From Candidatus Gastranaerophilales bacterium (GTDB lineage: Bacteria; Cyanobacteriota; Vampirovibrionia; Gastranaerophilales; Gastranaerophilaceae), in the NCBI GenBank assembly GCA_023662705.1, contig JAMPIM010000006.1, forward strand, positions 5,842 through 62,066: a stretch of DNA of 56,225 nt, written 5' to 3'. Of this stretch, positions 7,971 to 16,623 are shown piece by piece. The notes under the pieces were generated by a model. It did no database searches and was not told where the DNA came from. It was given only the letters and a program-made list of their open reading frames with translations. Within the stretch, counting starts at the first letter, position 1; every line of letters begins with the position of its first letter. The translations under genes were made by a program, and so were the position numbers.

Positions 7971-9503
7971 ATGATAAATATACTGAGTACTAGCCCAAAT
8001 ATAGGATATGTGACATTGAGAATTAATCCCATTCAGAATATTGGTATTAAACCAATCTATTTAAACAACAGATTAAACAAAGAAGCAACCAAACCCGAAA
8101 CAGATAATATATTGGCTCCGGCAGCTGATAATTACGGTAAAGCAATGGTTTTCAAAAGCAAGGCAGACAAGATTAAAAACTTTGTAGCAAATGCTCCGTT
8201 TGAAGACAAACTTGCAGTCGGAATAAAAGAAATGTTCAACGGGCCAAGAACAGGCAATGTACTTATTGCAGTCAAAGATATGAAAGAAGTCCCAAGAATA
8301 ATGGACTATCTTCAAATACCTGTACCTATCGCAAAACTTTCTATTTTAACAGATAATAATATTGATTTCAGCCTGCTTTTTGCAAGAAACGGAAACACCG
8401 TTTCCATGGTTAATACAAGCAATATACCATTCATAACTCCAATGTTGGATATGCTTGAATCCGGCGGACTTGTTGACATACAACTCGGAGACCATTTCTT
8501 TGGTCCAACAGGATGGTTTGAAATTAAAGAAGCCGAGAAAGATTCTTTGTTAGAAAAACACTCAAACATGTTTCTGCAATCACTTGATTATTCAGAAGAA
8601 ATTGAAAGAACAATATTAAAACACAACAAAAATATAAAAACTTTTATAGAAGAAACCCTAAAGCCAACCACAAAATCAAAAGGTTTGAGTTTTGATGCAG
8701 TCGGCGGACAGGATGAAGTAATCGAATCTTTAAAAAAGAATGTATTATTTCCGCTAAAATACCCTGATGTATTTGATGGATTTATGGTTAGCCGCGGAGC
8801 TATTTTATACGGTCCTCCGGGAACCGGCAAAACTCTTATTGCCCAAACTCTTGCAGCAGAATCAGGCGCATCTATTTTTGAACTCTGCGCAACAGATTTG
8901 GCTGATAAATATGTAGGCGAATCTGAAAAGAATTGCCGCGAACTGTTTGCAAAAGCAGTTGATGCACAACCAAGCATTATTTATTTTGATGAAATTGATG
9001 CACTTGGAAAAGCTCGCGGAAAAGACCAGTATGGTGATAAATTACTGGCGCAGTTCTTATCTTTGATGAGCGATATAGAAAAACGCGGAGATAATGTTTT
9101 TGTTATAGGCTCTACCAACCGTCGCGAAGATTTGGATAGTGCATTCACACGTTCCGGAAGATTTTCAACATTATTGGAAGTGAAAGCTCCTGATTTAAAA
9201 GGTACAAGACAAATACTCGAAATTCATACAAACGGTAAACCAATCGACGAAGATGTAGATATGGAACATATTTCAAGCAAAATGTATGCTAAGAAAATGA
9301 CAGGTGCTGATATTGCTGCAACGGTTAAAGAAGCATTCTCGCATGCCCTTGAAAGAACAGGCATTTATGAAAGCATGGCACGCAACGCATATTCACCAAT
9401 GATGAAAGACTTTTTAACCATTAACACAGAAGATTTTATTACCGCTATAAACAAGTTTAATAACGGCTCAAATCAACGAAGACCGATTGGTTACAATAAG
9501 TAA
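7971..9503 (+). CDS. CDC48/FtsH-type AAA ATPase with novel N-terminal domain
   Basis: 510 residues. A single AAA module: FDAVGGQDEV (~241), Walker A GPPGTGKT (281-288), Walker B IIYFDE (336-341), sensor region GSTNR and arginine finger RSGRF, then a C-terminal lid. AAA proteins of this class form hexamers that unfold proteins or remodel complexes. Residues 1-235 match no N-domain I know, and there is no protease or membrane segment, so the substrate is unknown. The start is uncertain: no clear ribosome site or -10 precedes the ATG, and an in-frame GTG 13 codons on has AGGA near it. Confidence 0.85.
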   Translation: MINILSTSPNIGYVTLRINPIQNIGIKPIYLNNRLNKEATKPETDNILAPAADNYGKAMVFKSKADKIKNFVANAPFEDKLAVGIKEMFNGPRTGNVLIAVKDMKEVPRIMDYLQIPVPIAKLSILTDNNIDFSLLFARNGNTVSMVNTSNIPFITPMLDMLESGGLVDIQLGDHFFGPTGWFEIKEAEKDSLLEKHSNMFLQSLDYSEEIERTILKHNKNIKTFIEETLKPTTKSKGLSFDAVGGQDEVIESLKKNVLFPLKYPDVFDGFMVSRGAILYGPPGTGKTLIAQTLAAESGASIFELCATDLADKYVGESEKNCRELFAKAVDAQPSIIYFDEIDALGKARGKDQYGDKLLAQFLSLMSDIEKRGDNVFVIGSTNRREDLDSAFTRSGRFSTLLEVKAPDLKGTRQILEIHTNGKPIDEDVDMEHISSKMYAKKMTGADIAATVKEAFSHALERTGIYESMARNAYSPMMKDFLTINTEDFITAINKFNNGSNQRRPIGYNK

Positions 9504-9587
9504 ATTTTTTGTAACAAAACCTTTGAGAATACGAGCATTTTTTTATACTTTACTATACAATGTTCATGATGAATTAAGGATGAAATC

Positions 9588-10424
9588 ATGATGGAAACTT
9601 TTGAATTAACAAATTACAATTTTTATTCAAGCAGACTTGACATGGAGCTTATCACAACCATCGTTGATACACTCAAAGAGATTTTGGAAGAAGATAAAAA
9701 ACAAGAACAGCCTTTATTTTTGAAGGTTGCAGATGATTTTATCCTGAATATCGCGCGAAAAGTTGTACAAGAAAAGAAAAAAACATTCTTAATCGGTATC
9801 ACAGGGGAAAGTGCTTCTGGTAAAACTGTTTTTGTTGATAATACAATTGAAGCAGTTGTGCGTGATAAAAAAGAAGGTATTTACACTGTTATCCGTCAAG
9901 ACGATTATTACAAAGATACTTCAAAAGAGTTACAGGAAGCAGGAAGCTATGATGCTTTGTTCAAAACAGGTTTCAGCTTTGATACTCCTGAAGTTATTAA
10001 TCTTCAATTAATGAAAGAACACCTTTCATCACTAAAAAACGGAGAATCAATTGTTTCTCCAAATTATGATTTCGTAACCTGCGAATCTAAGCCTGACGGC
10101 GAACTCAAAAAACCTGCAAAAGTTATTCTAACAGAAGGTTTATATGTATTGAACGAAGAAGTTCGTGACATTATGGATGTAAAAGTTTACGTATTCACAC
10201 CGCTTGCCGTTATCAAAGAACGCTGGTACAAACGTGCGGTATCTCGCGGCAAAACAGGAGAAGCGGCTGATTTACAGTTCAAAAACGTAAACGAAACCGC
10301 ACAGCAATACATACGTCCAACCTACCAGATAGCCGATTGTATTATTAACGGTATGGTTGATAAAGAGTATATTAAAGTAATAACAGACAAGATTATGTGC
10401 AGATTAGCAGAAGTTTGTTGTTAA
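9588..10424 (+). CDS. Uridine kinase-like P-loop kinase
   Basis: 278 residues. GITGESASGKT is a Walker A in the uridine kinase/phosphoribulokinase family, followed by VIRQDDYYKDT and FDTPEVINLQLM, both typical of uridine kinase, and an ERWYKRAVSRGKTG lid. Probably phosphorylates a nucleoside such as uridine. The ~60-residue N-terminal helical extension is longer than usual. AAGGA precedes the ATG. It leads a + strand run with queD, uppP and deoC; with deoC it suggests nucleoside salvage. Confidence 0.75.
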   Translation: MMETFELTNYNFYSSRLDMELITTIVDTLKEILEEDKKQEQPLFLKVADDFILNIARKVVQEKKKTFLIGITGESASGKTVFVDNTIEAVVRDKKEGIYTVIRQDDYYKDTSKELQEAGSYDALFKTGFSFDTPEVINLQLMKEHLSSLKNGESIVSPNYDFVTCESKPDGELKKPAKVILTEGLYVLNEEVRDIMDVKVYVFTPLAVIKERWYKRAVSRGKTGEAADLQFKNVNETAQQYIRPTYQIADCIINGMVDKEYIKVITDKIMCRLAEVCC

Positions 10425-10448
10425 TATTGCACATCAGGGAGAGATAAA

Positions 10449-10808
10449 ATGTTTGAATTAAAAGCACAAATGTATTTTGCAGCAGCTCATCATTTGTTAA
10501 ATTATGATGGCGAATGCGAAAACCAACATGGACATAACTGGTTAGTAGAAGCTTATGTTCAGGGAAATTCCTTGGATAAAAGCAATATTCTTGTTGATTA
10601 TAAAGTTCTTAAACGTGAATTAAAATCAGTTTTGGATTTGTTGGATCACAAGGATTTGAATGAACTTCCGTTCTTCGAAGGCGAAAGTCCTTCCAGTGAA
10701 ATGATTTCACAGTTTATTTATAACAAACTAAAAGAAAAAATCAGCCTTGTAAGCAAGATTTCAGTATGGGAAACTCCTACTTCCTGTGCTTCTTATTATG
10801 AGGTATAG
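10449..10808 (+). CDS. queD: QueD-type 6-carboxytetrahydropterin synthase
   Basis: 119 residues. Zinc ligands are visible (AAAHHL His near 14; QHGHNW His 27 and 29), with the catalytic Cys 23 in GECENQHGH and a C-terminal Glu in VWETPTS. Makes the pterin precursor of queuosine (from dihydroneopterin triphosphate). No queE/queC is adjacent, but tgt lies at 28570. An alternative is the related pyruvoyl-tetrahydropterin synthase. Confidence 0.88.
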   Translation: MFELKAQMYFAAAHHLLNYDGECENQHGHNWLVEAYVQGNSLDKSNILVDYKVLKRELKSVLDLLDHKDLNELPFFEGESPSSEMISQFIYNKLKEKISLVSKISVWETPTSCASYYEV

Positions 10809-10810
10809 TT

Positions 10811-11638
10811 GTGGACTTGATTCAATCAATATTAATGGGATTAGTTCAGGGATTGAGTGAATTTTTGCCAATTTCCAGTTCTGCTCATTTGGTGCTTACC
10901 TCTAATTTCTATAAGGTTTTTAAAGGAATAGAAGTCCTGCAAGAGTCAAATCAGGAAATTTTTCTTGATATTATGCTTCATTTAGGAACATTGATTGCTG
11001 TTTTGATTTTCTTTAGAAAAGAGATTTGGGAAATAATAAAAGCACTAAAATCAGGAAACCGCGAAGATAAGAATTTTAAAACAGGCATCTATATAATAGT
11101 AGGTACTATTATTTCTGTTCTCGTAGCATTCCCGTTAAGCGGAATTGCAAGCAGATTAGTTTTCAGACCCGCAATAGTAGGCATTCTGCTTATTATTACA
11201 GGAAGCCTGCTATTATTTAGTGAAAATTATGCAAAAAAAATTATTGAAAAAAAATCAATAAATTTAAAAAATTCAGTTCTAATTGCAATTGCCCAGGGTC
11301 TTGCAGCTTTACCCGGATTTTCGCGCTCAGGGCTCACTATTGCTACAGGACTGCTAAGCGGAATGGGCAGAGCAGGTGCTGCAAAGTATTCATTCTTACT
11401 TTCTATACCAATAATTTTAGGCGCATCAATGCTTTATCCTTTGATAACACTGGATGTTAAAGAGGTCCTAACCTACAACTGGACTGCAATAATCGTTGGC
11501 ACAGTTGTTTCAGGAATATCAGGATACTTATGTATCAAATATTTCCTAAAATTCGTATCGAAATTTTCGCTTTCTGTTTTCGGATACTACTGTCTGATTA
11601 TGGGAATTTTTACCGTTATATTTTTCATGGGGAGATAA
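10811..11638 (+). CDS. uppP: Undecaprenyl-diphosphatase
   Basis: 275 residues, GTG start two bases after queD, with GAGG ~8 bases upstream. An eight-helix membrane protein of the BacA/UppP family: GLSEFLPISSSAHLVL near the N-terminus and the catalytic PGFSRSGLTI near 170. It recycles the lipid carrier of peptidoglycan and other wall polymers, and confers bacitracin tolerance. Length is normal. Confidence 0.96.
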   Translation: MDLIQSILMGLVQGLSEFLPISSSAHLVLTSNFYKVFKGIEVLQESNQEIFLDIMLHLGTLIAVLIFFRKEIWEIIKALKSGNREDKNFKTGIYIIVGTIISVLVAFPLSGIASRLVFRPAIVGILLIITGSLLLFSENYAKKIIEKKSINLKNSVLIAIAQGLAALPGFSRSGLTIATGLLSGMGRAGAAKYSFLLSIPIILGASMLYPLITLDVKEVLTYNWTAIIVGTVVSGISGYLCIKYFLKFVSKFSLSVFGYYCLIMGIFTVIFFMGR

Positions 11639-11641
11639 ATT

Positions 11642-12286
11642 ATGAACCAATACATTGAACACACACTTTTGAAACAAGATGCAACAAAAGCTGAAATTAC
11701 AAAACTTTTAGACGAAGCCGTTCAATACAAGTTTTTAGGAGTCTGTGTTAATCCTGTTTATGTAAAATATGCAAGCGATTATTTAAAAGAAACGGGTGTA
11801 AAAGTTGTTACCGTAATCGGTTTTCCTTTAGGACAAACAACAACAGAATCAAAAGTATTGGAAACAATTGATGCGATTAAAAACGGTGCAGACGAAATCG
11901 ATATGGTGCTGAACTCCGGTAAACTTAAAGATAATGAAGATGAGTACATTGTAAACGAAATCTCGTCAATAAAAACTGCTTGCCAGGGAAGAAATCTAAA
12001 AGTTATTCTTGAAACAGATTTGTTGAATCAAGAAGAAATCAAACATGCCTGCGAACTTTGCATAAAAGGCGGAGCTGATTTTGTTAAGACTTCAACAGGC
12101 TTTGTAAAAAACGGAGTCGGCGCAAAAGCAGAAGATGTTAAGCTTATGTATGAAACTGTGAAAGGAGCTGGCTTAGGCGTCAAGGCATCAGGGGGAGTTC
12201 GTGACAAAGAAGCAGCTCAAAAAATGATTGAAGCTGGTGCAACAAGAATCGGAACAAGTTCCGGTATAGCAATTATTAGCAAATAG
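11642..12286 (+). CDS. deoC: Deoxyribose-phosphate aldolase
   Basis: 214 residues. FVKTSTGF holds the Schiff-base lysine and GVKASGGVR the second lysine. Splits 2-deoxyribose 5-phosphate into acetaldehyde and glyceraldehyde 3-phosphate in deoxynucleoside breakdown. It follows uppP by three bases and is the last gene of the run; a terminator is 87 bases on. Confidence 0.96.
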   Translation: MNQYIEHTLLKQDATKAEITKLLDEAVQYKFLGVCVNPVYVKYASDYLKETGVKVVTVIGFPLGQTTTESKVLETIDAIKNGADEIDMVLNSGKLKDNEDEYIVNEISSIKTACQGRNLKVILETDLLNQEEIKHACELCIKGGADFVKTSTGFVKNGVGAKAEDVKLMYETVKGAGLGVKASGGVRDKEAAQKMIEAGATRIGTSSGIAIISK

Positions 12287-12325
12287 TATTAAGCATTCAA
12301 TTAGCATAAAGTTTAATGAAACAGT

Positions 12326-12358
12326 GAGGATTCACGTTTAATATAATAAAGAATCCTC
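12326..12358. other. Hairpin downstream of deoC
   Basis: GAGGATTC and GAATCCTC form a perfect eight-base stem around a 17-base AT-rich loop. It has no T tract and lies just upstream of the true terminator; it might stabilise the 3' end of the deoC message. Confidence 0.4.
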
Positions 12359-12372
12359 ATCGCTCAAATTTT

Positions 12373-12404
12373 CCTCCCTTTTGCGGGAGGTTTTCTTTTT
12401 TTTT
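12373..12404 (+). terminator. Intrinsic terminator after deoC
   Basis: CCTCCC / GGGAGG stem, six-base loop, then a 14-base tract of T with one C. The 3' end of the tract abuts the -10 box of the next gene. Confidence 0.88.
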
Positions 12405-12406
12405 GA

Positions 12407-12412
12407 TACAAT
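12407..12412 (+). promoter_or_regulatory. -10 box of the radical SAM gene, predicted leaderless
   Basis: TACAAT, then TAAATC, then ATG at 12419. The nearest GGAGG is 28 bases away inside the terminator hairpin, so initiation on a leaderless message is the simplest reading. No good -35 because the T tract fills the spacer. Confidence 0.5.
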
Positions 12413-12418
12413 TAAATC

Positions 12419-13501
12419 ATGAATTACTCAAATCTATTTGACATAGCACGCAATTTTTATACATCGCTTTCATATAATGACAAATACGGACGCGCAAAGA
12501 TTCCGTTCAGGTATTTTTTTGAATTAACTTACCGCTGTAATTTGCAATGTCCTTATTGCTACGTGGGCTCTGAGCGCAACAAACAGGAATTAACAACAGA
12601 AGAGTGGGAAAAGGTCGTTGACCAAATTCCTTTCTATTCAATAGTAACACTCGTCGGCGGCGAACCGCTTATAAGAAAAGATTTTATAGAAATTCTTGAA
12701 TACACATCCAAAAAAGTTTGGAATAAAGTTCATGTTGTCTCAAACGGAATTTTAATGAATGATGAGATTATAAAAGCATTTATTAAATATAAACTGCTTT
12801 TGCTCTCTGTTTCTCTTGACGGTTATGGAGAAAACCATGACAAAAACAGAGGTAAAGAAGGAATTTTTGATAAAATAACAACAAATTTAGATAATCTAAA
12901 ATCACAGAAACCAAAACAAATGGTTGATATTAAGACAATTGTGCTTGAAAACAATCTTGATGATTTGGTTAAGTTATACAAATATTGTGATGAAATGAGA
13001 TTTGATTTTCTTTCGATTTCGTTTTTGAGAAATAATAACTGGAAACAAAATTCCGTATTGCAAGAAGCTTTTATTCCCGAATTCAATCATAATTATCCAA
13101 TCAAACAGTATTTTGATATGGAACATTTTAAAGAAGTTTACCGAGAAATCGAAAGCCTGAGCAAAAACTCAAAAGTTAAACTTCGATTTTCACCAAAGTT
13201 TGAGTACTTAGACGACCCGCTCAGCGGAATTGAAAACTTCTTCAAAACATCAGAAGATAAGCCTGTCAATGAAATCTACAAGCCTTGCACCTATCCATAT
13301 AATAATATGATGATAAATCCGGAAGGCTATATTTACCCCTGCTTATCAATGAAAATCGGCAACGTCAAAGATAAATCAATAAAAGAATTATTCAATGACC
13401 CGAAATATTGCTGTTTCAGAAAAAATTTAAAGGCTTCTGGTGGAACATTTGGTGCATGCCAATTGTGTTGTGAATGTGCATTAAAAAGCCGCGATGATTA
13501 A
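12419..13501 (+). CDS. Radical SAM/SPASM protein
   Basis: 360 residues. Radical SAM cluster motif CNLQCPYCY (residues ~40-48), TLVGGEPLIR (GGE motif binding SAM) and SVSLDG. The C-terminal SPASM-type region supplies auxiliary cluster cysteines: KPCTYPYNNMMINPEG, IYPCLSM, GACQLCCECA. SPASM enzymes modify peptides or proteins (thioether peptides, sulfatase activation, PQQ). No precursor peptide or sulfatase is adjacent, so the target is unknown. The terminator hairpin begins within its last codons. Confidence 0.88.
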   Translation: MNYSNLFDIARNFYTSLSYNDKYGRAKIPFRYFFELTYRCNLQCPYCYVGSERNKQELTTEEWEKVVDQIPFYSIVTLVGGEPLIRKDFIEILEYTSKKVWNKVHVVSNGILMNDEIIKAFIKYKLLLLSVSLDGYGENHDKNRGKEGIFDKITTNLDNLKSQKPKQMVDIKTIVLENNLDDLVKLYKYCDEMRFDFLSISFLRNNNWKQNSVLQEAFIPEFNHNYPIKQYFDMEHFKEVYREIESLSKNSKVKLRFSPKFEYLDDPLSGIENFFKTSEDKPVNEIYKPCTYPYNNMMINPEGYIYPCLSMKIGNVKDKSIKELFNDPKYCCFRKNLKASGGTFGACQLCCECALKSRDD

Positions 13502-13519
13502 AATCATCGCGGCTTTTTT
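13483..13519. terminator. Bidirectional terminator between radical SAM gene and pfp
   Basis: A long GC-rich stem (AGCCGCGATGAT / ATCATCGCGGCT) flanked by A and T tracts. The left arm is the last codons of the radical SAM gene; it serves both convergent genes. Confidence 0.9.
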
Positions 13520-13531
13520 AAATTAATAACT

Positions 13532-15211
13532 CTATACCTTAGCCAATTTAGCTTCGCTTTCAAGAGCCAAAGTAACTGTTGTAATATCACAAACAGATGA
13601 TGGTCCGAAGTACTGAATAGCACCCGGGAACAAGTATCTGTCGTTCATTGCCCAGTCTTCTCTGTTAGCTTCAAGTTTCTTGAATACAGGGCCGTCAAGT
13701 TCAACCAATGCTTTTTTAATAACAGGTTTCATTTCACCGTGACGTCTTTCCATATTCATCATCATTGTAAGCGGAACTCCGCCTGCAACCCAATCATTAG
13801 CAGGTTCAGTTAAGTTTCTTACTGATGATAAGTAGCCTGTTAAACCAAAGTTAATCAAAGCAAATGCGTTGAAACCAAGTGAGTAACAATAATCAGCATC
13901 AAAGTTAGAAGGGAATGCACAACGTCCTTCATAACCAAAGAAGTGTGATTGTGTTGAGAATTTACCGCTGAATTTTCCTTCTTTCTTAAGTGAAGCTAAT
14001 TTTTCTTCAACCATAGAGATTAAAAGTTTTTCAGTTTCGATTTTAGAAACCTGAACATTACCGTGAGGGTCTCTGTCCATCAATAACTGAGATTTAATCA
14101 ATGCTGGTAAAGATTTGAATACAGAAGCATTTTCGCTTGAAAGTGTGTTTTCGATAATAGCGATTTTTTCAGAGTCAGTACCGTTTGAGTATTTAGAATC
14201 TTTTTCCAAAGTCGGCATAATATCGTTCAAGTTAGCAATCATAGATTTCAATTCAGGAACGAATTCAATTAAGCCTTCAGGAATAACTGCAATACCGAAG
14301 TTTTTACCGTTTTCAGAACGTCTTACAACGATGTCTGTAATATAGTCAATGATTGAAGAAAGTGACATTTTCTTTTGTTCAACTTCTTCTGAAATCAAAG
14401 TAATGTTTGGCTGTGTTTGAAGAGCTGCTTCCAAAGCAACGTGAGAAGCACTTCTACCCATAATTTTTACAAAGTGCCAGTATTTCTTAGCTGAGTTAGC
14501 ATCTCTTTCGATATTACCGATTAATTCTCCATAAGTCTTAGTAGCTGTATCAAAACCGAAAGAAATTTCGATTTGTTCGTTTTTCAAGTCACCGTCAATT
14601 GTTTTAGGACAGCCGATAACCTGAATACCTGCGTTATTAGCAACAAACCATTCAGCAAGAAGTGCTGCGTTTGTATTAGAGTCGTCACCACCGATGATTA
14701 CAACAGCAGAAAGTTCAAGTTTTCTACAAACTTCTAAAGAAGATTTGAACTGTTCTTCTGTTTCAAGTTTAGTTCTGCCTGAACCAATAATATCGAAACC
14801 GCCTGTGTTTCTGTAATCATTGATAAATTCATCATTAAATTCTACATATTTACCTTCAATAATACCGCTTGGTCCGCCTAAGAAACCGTAAAGTTTGTTA
14901 GAAGGATTAGCCTGTTTTAAAGCGTCATAAAGACCTGCGATAACATTGTGTCCGCCAGGAGCTTGTCCGCCTGAAAGAATTACACCAACATTTCTTTGTT
15001 CAGAATGTTTAGCTTCTGTTGAAGTTGAAAAAGTAACAGTTGGTTTTCCATAAGTGTTTTTGAATAATTCTTTGATTTCTTCTTTATTAGCAACAGCTTC
15101 AGTAGCTGAACCTTCCTGAGAAACCAAATGGTTAATACCTGATGCCAAAGAAGATGGTAATTTTGGCTGGTATTTCAATCTTTCGATTTGTAATGGTGAT
15201 AAGTTTGTCAT
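13532..15211 (-). CDS. pfp: PPi-dependent phosphofructokinase
   Basis: 559 residues, the long form of the family. Phosphorylates fructose 6-phosphate with pyrophosphate instead of ATP, reversibly, in glycolysis. Visible: ILSGGQAPGGHNV, IIGGDDSNTNA (Asp in place of the ATP-type Gly) and PKTIDGDLKN (the Lys and TIDGD of PPi enzymes), plus KIMGRSASHVALE. AAGGAAG precedes the ATG and a TATAAT lies ~30 bases upstream on the minus strand. Using PPi saves ATP, fitting a fermentative lifestyle. Confidence 0.94.
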   Translation of the reverse strand: MTNLSPLQIERLKYQPKLPSSLASGINHLVSQEGSATEAVANKEEIKELFKNTYGKPTVTFSTSTEAKHSEQRNVGVILSGGQAPGGHNVIAGLYDALKQANPSNKLYGFLGGPSGIIEGKYVEFNDEFINDYRNTGGFDIIGSGRTKLETEEQFKSSLEVCRKLELSAVVIIGGDDSNTNAALLAEWFVANNAGIQVIGCPKTIDGDLKNEQIEISFGFDTATKTYGELIGNIERDANSAKKYWHFVKIMGRSASHVALEAALQTQPNITLISEEVEQKKMSLSSIIDYITDIVVRRSENGKNFGIAVIPEGLIEFVPELKSMIANLNDIMPTLEKDSKYSNGTDSEKIAIIENTLSSENASVFKSLPALIKSQLLMDRDPHGNVQVSKIETEKLLISMVEEKLASLKKEGKFSGKFSTQSHFFGYEGRCAFPSNFDADYCYSLGFNAFALINFGLTGYLSSVRNLTEPANDWVAGGVPLTMMMNMERRHGEMKPVIKKALVELDGPVFKKLEANREDWAMNDRYLFPGAIQYFGPSSVCDITTVTLALESEAKLAKV

Positions 15212-15293
15212 AAAAAACTTCCTTTCTTCTTTTGATTAGATTATATCATGAAGAAATATAGCAAAAAATAGTTTTACAGGGTTTAATGACAAT

Positions 15294-15842
15294 ATGACAA
15301 ACCAAATTTCATTCAAAGCTCAATTTATAAGACCTGCAACAATAACCAAATACAGTGCAGTTCGAGATTATAAACCTATGAGAGCCTCTTTTATAGAACT
15401 TAAACCCAAAACAACAGCAGACAGAACTGCTCTTCGAGGTGCCGAATCACTTTGGGGAGAAGGTGATACATTTGCAGCAGGTATCGCAAATGATTTTGAA
15501 GATGAAATATTCTGGACTAATACAAATAAAAAATATTATGCATTAACCTTGCAAAAAAATCATCTCGATACACCTGTAGCAACAAAGATTCTGGGATTAG
15601 CAGAAGTCCTAACCGGTGACAATCGTATAAAACTCAAGTATTTACAAACAGACCCGCAGCACAAACATAATTCACCTAATCAAAAATTTAAAGGCATCGG
15701 AACAGCAATGTTAGATGCTATTAAAACAATTTTCCCGCAAGCAGACATTGTACTTGAACCAGCTGAATCTGCGGTAGATTTTTATCTTGAAAACGGATTT
15801 AAAAGAATAAATAATAATACCAGTATGATATTTAAGCGTTAA
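15294..15842 (+). CDS. GNAT-type acetyltransferase with N-terminal FKA motif
   Basis: 182 residues. FKGIGTAMLDAI is the acetyl-CoA-binding motif A, and AVDFYLENGFKRI the typical GNAT C-terminal strand. Substrate unknown. The N-terminus ISFKAQ resembles PVFKART in the ankyrin protein at 169-1452. No Shine-Dalgarno; TTTAAT lies exactly six bases before the ATG, so the message may be leaderless. Its 3' end overlaps convergent zupT by 11 bases. Confidence 0.75.
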   Translation: MTNQISFKAQFIRPATITKYSAVRDYKPMRASFIELKPKTTADRTALRGAESLWGEGDTFAAGIANDFEDEIFWTNTNKKYYALTLQKNHLDTPVATKILGLAEVLTGDNRIKLKYLQTDPQHKHNSPNQKFKGIGTAMLDAIKTIFPQADIVLEPAESAVDFYLENGFKRINNNTSMIFKR

Positions 15843-16623
15843 GCATTAACAAACTTGCCCAGATTACCACAATGCCTGACATAACACCTGCAATTGCATA
15901 ATGCCAGTCGCCATATTCGTGAGAAAGCGGAAGCAATGTATCAAATGCAATATAAATCATAATCCCTACAACAACTGCCATCAAAAATCCGACAAACATC
16001 TGAGGCAGGAACCAAGATAATAAACCTAAACCGATAAGTGCACCTATAGGCTCTGTCATACCTGTCCAAAAAGCATACCATATTGCCATTCGTTTTTTAC
16101 CTGTTGCGTGATAAATCGGTAAAGCAACTGCAATTCCTTCAGGAATATTATGAAGCGCAATTGCAAGAGCAACCGTAACTCCTAATGTCAGATCCTGAGA
16201 AGAAACCAGAAAAGTTCCGAGACCTTCCGGAAAATTATGTATCGCGATTGCAATAGCGGTTAATAATCCTGCTCTTTTAATATGAGTATGGCTGTTTAAA
16301 TGTTTTTCAGAATTAGCAAAATCTTCTTCTTCAATATGGTCAGGCAGAAAAATATCAATAAGTTTTGAAATAATTGTACCTGCAATAAATCCGCCAAATA
16401 CAATCCAAGCATAATTATTTGGAAAATAAACTTTTAACAAATCACCCGCAGAAGTCAGAATCTCCGTAAACGAAACAAATATCATAACACCTGCTGAAAA
16501 ACCAAGCCCGAGCGATAATACTTTCATATTATTTTTATTCACAAAGAAAGTAATAAATCCGCCGGCTACAGTTGCTAAGCCTGCAAGGGTTGTCATTAAA
16601 AGAGGGATTTTCCAATTAATCAT
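15832..16623 (-). CDS. zupT: ZIP-family metal transporter
   Basis: I chose ATG 16623 (MINWKIPLL), which has GGGGGAAAG just upstream; the frame opens at a TTG four codons earlier. About 263 residues with eight predicted helices. HNFPEG and HNIPEG, in helices IV and V, form the binuclear metal site of ZIP proteins; a His-bearing loop (NSHTHIK) precedes them. Imports zinc and probably iron or manganese. Overlaps the yhaM-like gene by eight bases, so it is coupled. Confidence 0.9.
   Translation of the reverse strand: MINWKIPLLMTTLAGLATVAGGFITFFVNKNNMKVLSLGLGFSAGVMIFVSFTEILTSAGDLLKVYFPNNYAWIVFGGFIAGTIISKLIDIFLPDHIEEEDFANSEKHLNSHTHIKRAGLLTAIAIAIHNFPEGLGTFLVSSQDLTLGVTVALAIALHNIPEGIAVALPIYHATGKKRMAIWYAFWTGMTEPIGALIGLGLLSWFLPQMFVGFLMAVVVGIMIYIAFDTLLPLSHEYGDWHYAIAGVMSGIVVIWASLLMLNA

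Noticed and set aside
8588..8977. Minus-strand 129-codon frame
   Set aside because: Antisense to the AAA ATPase; low-complexity composition typical of a shadow.
12340..12350. TATAAT in the loop of the deoC hairpin as a promoter
   Set aside because: No -35 at the proper distance, and a terminator lies between it and the next gene.
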